A stretch of 64,000 nt of DNA from WLWS01 sp965243105 (lineage in GTDB: Bacteria; Pseudomonadota; Gammaproteobacteria; Eutrophobiales; Eutrophobiaceae), in the NCBI GenBank assembly GCA_965243105.1, contig CBDEUC010000003.1, positions 1,364,001-1,428,000 of the forward strand. Reading direction: 5' to 3'. Under the pieces are notes generated by a model that was not told where the DNA came from, did no database searches, and worked only from the letters and a program-made list of their open reading frames with translations. Below are positions 60,709 through 64,000 of the stretch, one piece after another (within the stretch, counting starts at the first letter, position 1; each line of letters begins with the position of its first letter). The translations under genes and the position numbers were made by a program.

Positions 60709-60784
60709 CTTTCGTATCACCCTGAATTACATAAAAGTGCGCTGAGAATAATTAAAACGGGAATGGATCACAAGCTAAGTTATT

Positions 60785-60803
60785 GATATTGATAATGATT
60801 ACT
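60785..60803. promoter_or_regulatory. Fur-box-like site between bfr and lemA
   Basis: GATATTGATAATGATTACT matches the Fur consensus at about 15 of 19 positions. It is in the 169-base divergent gap, 77 bases before bfr and 75 bases before the LemA gene, so it could act on either or both. Confidence 0.6.
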
Positions 60804-60877
60804 ATTTAGAACTATGCTATTGTTATAGTATGCAGGCAGTTCGCCGCTATTAGAAAAATAACAATGAGGACCACACT

Positions 60878-61450
60878 ATGGACGTAGGAACATTTATCTT
60901 TCTCGGCATTGTAGTCGCCCTCGGCTTCTACAGCGTAGGTATCTACAACAACCTGGTTTCCCTCAAGCACAACGTGGACAAGGCCTGGTCAAATATTGAC
61001 GTGTTATTAAAGCAGCGACATGACGAACTTCCCAAGCTCGTGGAAACCTGCAAGCAGTACATGCAGCATGAACAGGGCACCCTGGAAAAGGTGATGCAGG
61101 CACGAAATGCCGTTGCCAGTGCCCGGCAAAAGGCCGATGTCGGCGCGCTGGGTCCGGCGGAGACACAGTTGCGGCTTGGTCTTGGCAGCCTGTTTGCGGT
61201 GGCGGAAGCCTATCCCGACCTCAAGGCAAACGATAATTTCCAGCACCTGCAGGGGCGAATTTCCGGCCTGGAGAACGCCATCGCCGACCGTCGCGAGTTC
61301 TACAACGAGTCCGTCAACAGCAACAACATTCGCATAGAGCAATTTCCCGATGTCATCATTGCCCGTAACCTGGGGTTCAAGTCCCGCGACCTGCTGGAAT
61401 TCAGCGAGGAAGAAAAAGCGGATGTAAACATGAAAGAGCTGTTCAGCTAG
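60878..61450 (+). CDS. lemA: LemA family protein
   Basis: A 190-residue membrane-anchored protein: N-terminal helix (FIFLGIVVALGFYSVGIYNN, about 5-24), then a helical bundle containing the LemA signature VDKAWSNIDVLLKQRHDELP and NAIADRREFYNESVNSNNIR, with the FPDVIIARNLGFKSRDLLEF end. The function of LemA in bacteria is not known. The following gene, 16 bases later, encodes a GIDE-domain membrane protein, and the two are commonly paired. Ribosome site GAGGA precedes the ATG by about nine bases. A Fur-like box lies 75 bases upstream. Confidence 0.9.
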   Translation: MDVGTFIFLGIVVALGFYSVGIYNNLVSLKHNVDKAWSNIDVLLKQRHDELPKLVETCKQYMQHEQGTLEKVMQARNAVASARQKADVGALGPAETQLRLGLGSLFAVAEAYPDLKANDNFQHLQGRISGLENAIADRREFYNESVNSNNIRIEQFPDVIIARNLGFKSRDLLEFSEEEKADVNMKELFS

Positions 61451-61466
61451 AGCGGCGGCCTGTCCC

Positions 61467-62396
61467 ATGTCGGAGCTGAGCAGCTGGGCGATAAACAGCC
61501 CGGGCGATGACTTCTGGATGACCATTATCGTCTTCGTAATATTGGCCATCGCAGGCTTTTTCGGTGCATTTTATTTCTTCCAGCGTAAACGCGTCATGGA
61601 AGACACGCCCACTTCAAAGATTCGCTCTGCTGCCCAGGGCTACGTGGAGCTGGCGGGACACGGAAAAATGATGGACGGTCCGCCCATCGTGGCTCCACTG
61701 ACCCAGAAACCCTGCACCTACTACAGTTACAAGATTGAGAAAAGGCGACGCAGCAAGAACAACACGAACTGGTCGACTATCGACAGGGGAAAAAGCGAGG
61801 AACTGTTTTTTATCATCGACGAAACTGGCGAATGTATTGTCGACCCGGAAGGCGCCAGCGTGACTACCATTGAAAAGGATGTCTGGTATGGCAACAGCGA
61901 GCGGCCCAGCCGAGGAGCAGCTTCAGGCAGTGGCCTGCTGGCCAGCGGAAGCTACCGCTACACCGAGAAAAGGTTATTGCCCAACGAGCCCCTGTATGCC
62001 ATTGGTATGTTTAATACCGTCGGTGGTGCGGGCGATGTCTATGATCCGTCTAGTGATGTAAGAGAGCTCCTGGCGCACTGGAAGAAAGACAGCGAAACAC
62101 TGCTGCAACGCTTTGATAAGAACAAGGACGGCCAGATTGACATGGAAGAGTGGCAGGCCGTCAGGGATGAGGCACTGAAACAGGTCATGGCACAACACGG
62201 TGATAACAGGCAAATCCCGCCGGTTAACATGCTGAGCCAGACCCGCGACAAGCGACGCCCCTTCCTGCTTTCGGCAATACCACAGCATTCGCTGGTAAGA
62301 CGTTACCATTATTTTTCAATTGGACTGATATCACTGTTTTTTGCCAGCGGGGTTTTTGTCACCTGGGCGCTGAATGCCCGACTGACTGGCGCTTGA
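61467..62396 (+). CDS. GIDE-domain membrane protein with an EF-hand
   Basis: The 309-residue protein has a first membrane helix (TIIVFVILAIAGFFGAFYFF, about 19-38), a central domain resembling GIDE (about 45-185) with APLTQKPCTYYSYKIEKRRR and the basic stretch around 92-99, then a calcium-type EF-hand DKNKDGQIDMEE (217-228, ligands Asp217, Asn219, Asp221, Glu228), and a C-terminal helix (FSIGLISLFFASGVFVTWAL). GIDE domains occur in eukaryotic mitochondrial E3 ligases and in bacterial envelope proteins next to LemA; no ubiquitin link is implied here. The calcium site suggests calcium-dependent control; this is inference. Confidence 0.8.
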   Translation: MSELSSWAINSPGDDFWMTIIVFVILAIAGFFGAFYFFQRKRVMEDTPTSKIRSAAQGYVELAGHGKMMDGPPIVAPLTQKPCTYYSYKIEKRRRSKNNTNWSTIDRGKSEELFFIIDETGECIVDPEGASVTTIEKDVWYGNSERPSRGAASGSGLLASGSYRYTEKRLLPNEPLYAIGMFNTVGGAGDVYDPSSDVRELLAHWKKDSETLLQRFDKNKDGQIDMEEWQAVRDEALKQVMAQHGDNRQIPPVNMLSQTRDKRRPFLLSAIPQHSLVRRYHYFSIGLISLFFASGVFVTWALNARLTGA

Positions 62397-62460
62397 AGAC
62401 GTTCTTAATTAGTATTCTGCAGCTTTGAAACCAATGCCCACCTGGGCTGAACGACGCAGC

Positions 62461-64000
62461 ATGGAAAATCCACTTCTAGAGAAAACGACATTACCGCCAT
62501 TTGGCGAAATCAAACCGGAGCATATTGAACCGGCCATCGACACCCTGATCGCAGAAAACCGCGAGATCCTGGAGGAGCTGCTGGAGAAGAACCAGCAATA
62601 CACCTGGGAGAACCTGGTCGAGCCACTTGAGGACCGCGACGAGTTGCTGAACCGGGCCTGGTCACCTGTGAATCACCTGCATTCCGTCGCTGATAACGAC
62701 GAATTGCGCGAGGCCTACAACGCCTGCCTGCCGAAATTGACAGAATATGGCAGCGAGCTTGGTCAGCATCGCGGACTTTTCGAGGCCTACCGGCAAATCA
62801 GGGAACACGACTCTTTTGCCAGCCTGGATATTGCCCAGCAAAAAAGCATCGAAAACAGCCTGCGGGATTTCAGGTTATCCGGTGTCGCCCTTGAAGGTGG
62901 GGAGAGAGAACGCTACCGGGAACTGAAAAAGAAGCTGTCCCAGCTGCAGACACGCTTCGAGGAGAACCTGCTCGATGCAACCCAGGCCTGGAGCCTGCCG
63001 CTGGATGACGAGAGCAGCCTGGCAGGCCTGCCGGATTCAGCACTGGCCCTGCTGGCGCAAAATGCAAAGCGGGATGGCAAGCAGGGCTGGCTGCTGAACC
63101 TGGATTTCCCCAGCTATATACCGGTTATGCAGTATGCCGATGATCGGGCACTTCGCGAAAAGCTTTACCGGGCCTATGTCACTCGAGCATCGGAGCAGGG
63201 GGAAAATCCGGAGCAGTGGGACAACGGCCAAAACATGGTGGAAATACTGGCGCTGCGACAGCAGCAGGCAGAGTTGCTGGGTTTTGACAACTACGCCGAG
63301 TACTCCCTGGCACGAAAAATGGCTGGTAGCACCGGGGAAGTCACCAGCTTCCTGGAGGACCTGGCCGACCGTTCCATGGGTGGCGCCAGGGCCGACTACG
63401 AAGAACTGAAAACCTTCGCGCACAAAAATTACGACATTGACGATCTGCAGGCCTGGGACCTGGCCTACTATTCCGAGAAACTGCGCCTTCACAAGTTTGA
63501 TCTCTCGCAGGAGGAGCTGCGCCCCTACTTTCCCGCCGATCGCGTGATCCAGGGCATGTTTACCGTGGTAAACAGGCTGTACGGACTGGAAATCAGCGAG
63601 GTACAGGGAGTACAAACCTGGCACGAGGATGTGCGTTTTTTCCAAATCCGCGACAGCAACGGTGATATTCGCGGCAGTTTCTACCTGGATCTCTATGCAC
63701 GCCAGCAAAAAAGGGGCGGTGCATGGATGGATGAGTGCGTGGTCAGGCGACGCCTCGAAACCGGTGTGCAGAACCCGGTGGCCTACCTGACCTGTAACTT
63801 CACGCCGCCGGTTGGCGAAGACCCGTCCCTGTTAACCCATGATGAAGTTATTACGCTGTTTCACGAATTTGGCCACGGGCTGCATCACATGCTGACCAGG
63901 GTGGATTACCCGGAGGTTTCAGGAATCAACGGCGTGGCATGGGATGCGGTGGAGTTGCCCAGCCAGTTCATGGAAAACTGGTGCTGGGAAAAGGAAGCCC
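62461..64000 (+). CDS. prlC: Oligopeptidase A, 3' end outside window
   Basis: M3 zinc metallopeptidase degrading peptides, including signal peptides, in the cytoplasm. 513 residues of about 680 are present. The N-terminus (ENPLLEKTTLPPFGEIKPEH) matches E. coli OpdA closely, as do DFRLSGVALE, LNLDFPSYIPVMQYADD and LARKMAG. The zinc motif is HEFGHGLHHMLTR (about residue 471), followed by GVAWDAVELPSQFMENWCWE at the window edge. The ATG at 62461 gives the family start; an ATG 27 bases earlier is in frame but has no better site. No ribosome site is evident. Confidence 0.95.
   Translation, partial: MENPLLEKTTLPPFGEIKPEHIEPAIDTLIAENREILEELLEKNQQYTWENLVEPLEDRDELLNRAWSPVNHLHSVADNDELREAYNACLPKLTEYGSELGQHRGLFEAYRQIREHDSFASLDIAQQKSIENSLRDFRLSGVALEGGERERYRELKKKLSQLQTRFEENLLDATQAWSLPLDDESSLAGLPDSALALLAQNAKRDGKQGWLLNLDFPSYIPVMQYADDRALREKLYRAYVTRASEQGENPEQWDNGQNMVEILALRQQQAELLGFDNYAEYSLARKMAGSTGEVTSFLEDLADRSMGGARADYEELKTFAHKNYDIDDLQAWDLAYYSEKLRLHKFDLSQEELRPYFPADRVIQGMFTVVNRLYGLEISEVQGVQTWHEDVRFFQIRDSNGDIRGSFYLDLYARQQKRGGAWMDECVVRRRLETGVQNPVAYLTCNFTPPVGEDPSLLTHDEVITLFHEFGHGLHHMLTRVDYPEVSGINGVAWDAVELPSQFMENWCWEKEA

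Noticed and set aside
61467..62396. Bacterial E3 ubiquitin ligase
   Set aside because: The GIDE-like region lacks a RING finger; the name in databases reflects a domain shared with eukaryotic proteins, not an activity here.
1..64000. CRISPR array, IS element, prophage or integron
   Set aside because: No regularly spaced direct repeats, transposase, integrase or phage structural genes were found on reading both strands.

Overview
The window is a continuous stretch of gammaproteobacterial chromosome, moderately GC-rich, dense with core genes and free of insertion sequences, prophage, rRNA, recognisable tRNA or CRISPR. The gene orders leuS-lptE-holA, nadD-rsfS-rlmH-maf, phoBR-pstSCAB-phoU, dsbD..accB-accC-prmA-DUF3426-dusB-fis-purH-purD and bfr-bfd are typical of Pseudomonas-like and marine Gammaproteobacteria. 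An aerobic, probably aquatic gammaproteobacterium is my inference; the species cannot be named from this.

Layout. 1-6014: a partial BepA-like periplasmic protease, then a pyrophosphate (PPi) energy block: PPi-dependent phosphofructokinase, a VanZ-like membrane protein and a K+-dependent-type proton pyrophosphatase, followed by a small secreted unknown. 6120-13690 (minus): a co-directional run leuS-lptE-holA-proA-nadD-rsfS-rlmH-maf, in which rsfS seems to need a non-AUG/GUG/UUG start. 13770-20973: an accessory block (flavin monooxygenase, ABM-type monooxygenase, AlkA-like glycosylase, an isochorismatase-fold protein lacking its catalytic Cys, DUF3303-like, EthD-like, SSAT-like acetyltransferase, and an aspartoacylase-like/GCS2-like gene pair). 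21084-25653 (minus): a ComEA-like protein and a three-gene export operon (ABC-HlyD-TolC) whose ABC subunit has lost its nucleotide-binding motifs.

25993-34792 is a complete phosphate regulon, phoB-phoR-pstS-pstC-pstA-pstB-phoU, with good Pho boxes before phoB and pstS; PstC carries a large propeller-like periplasmic insert and PstA a coiled-coil insert. 34804-42496 holds a methyltransferase, DjlA, a peptidase-E-like protein, MltC, a TrmH-type methyltransferase, FxsA, CutA, DsbD and a TlpA-like thioredoxin. 42675-51709 carries accB-accC-prmA-DUF3426, dusB-fis, purH, purD and an HU-like protein. The aroQ gene that often sits before accB is missing.

51769-54117: hisH and hisB (minus) divergent from hemF. 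54118-54420 is a non-coding zone with nested inverted repeats. 54407-60708 (minus): LpxR-type lipid A deacylase, DgkA, an FbpABC ferric-iron importer, Bfd and Bfr, with Fur-box-like sites. 60878-64000: LemA, a GIDE-domain membrane protein with an EF-hand, and the 5' part of oligopeptidase A (prlC), cut by the window end.

The most unusual items are the ABC-like exporter without a working Walker A/B, the PPi glycolysis/PPase block, the unusual rsfS start, the ligase/deacylase pair at 18416-20973, and structured intergenic DNA at 49757-49870, 51229-51340 and 54121-54420.
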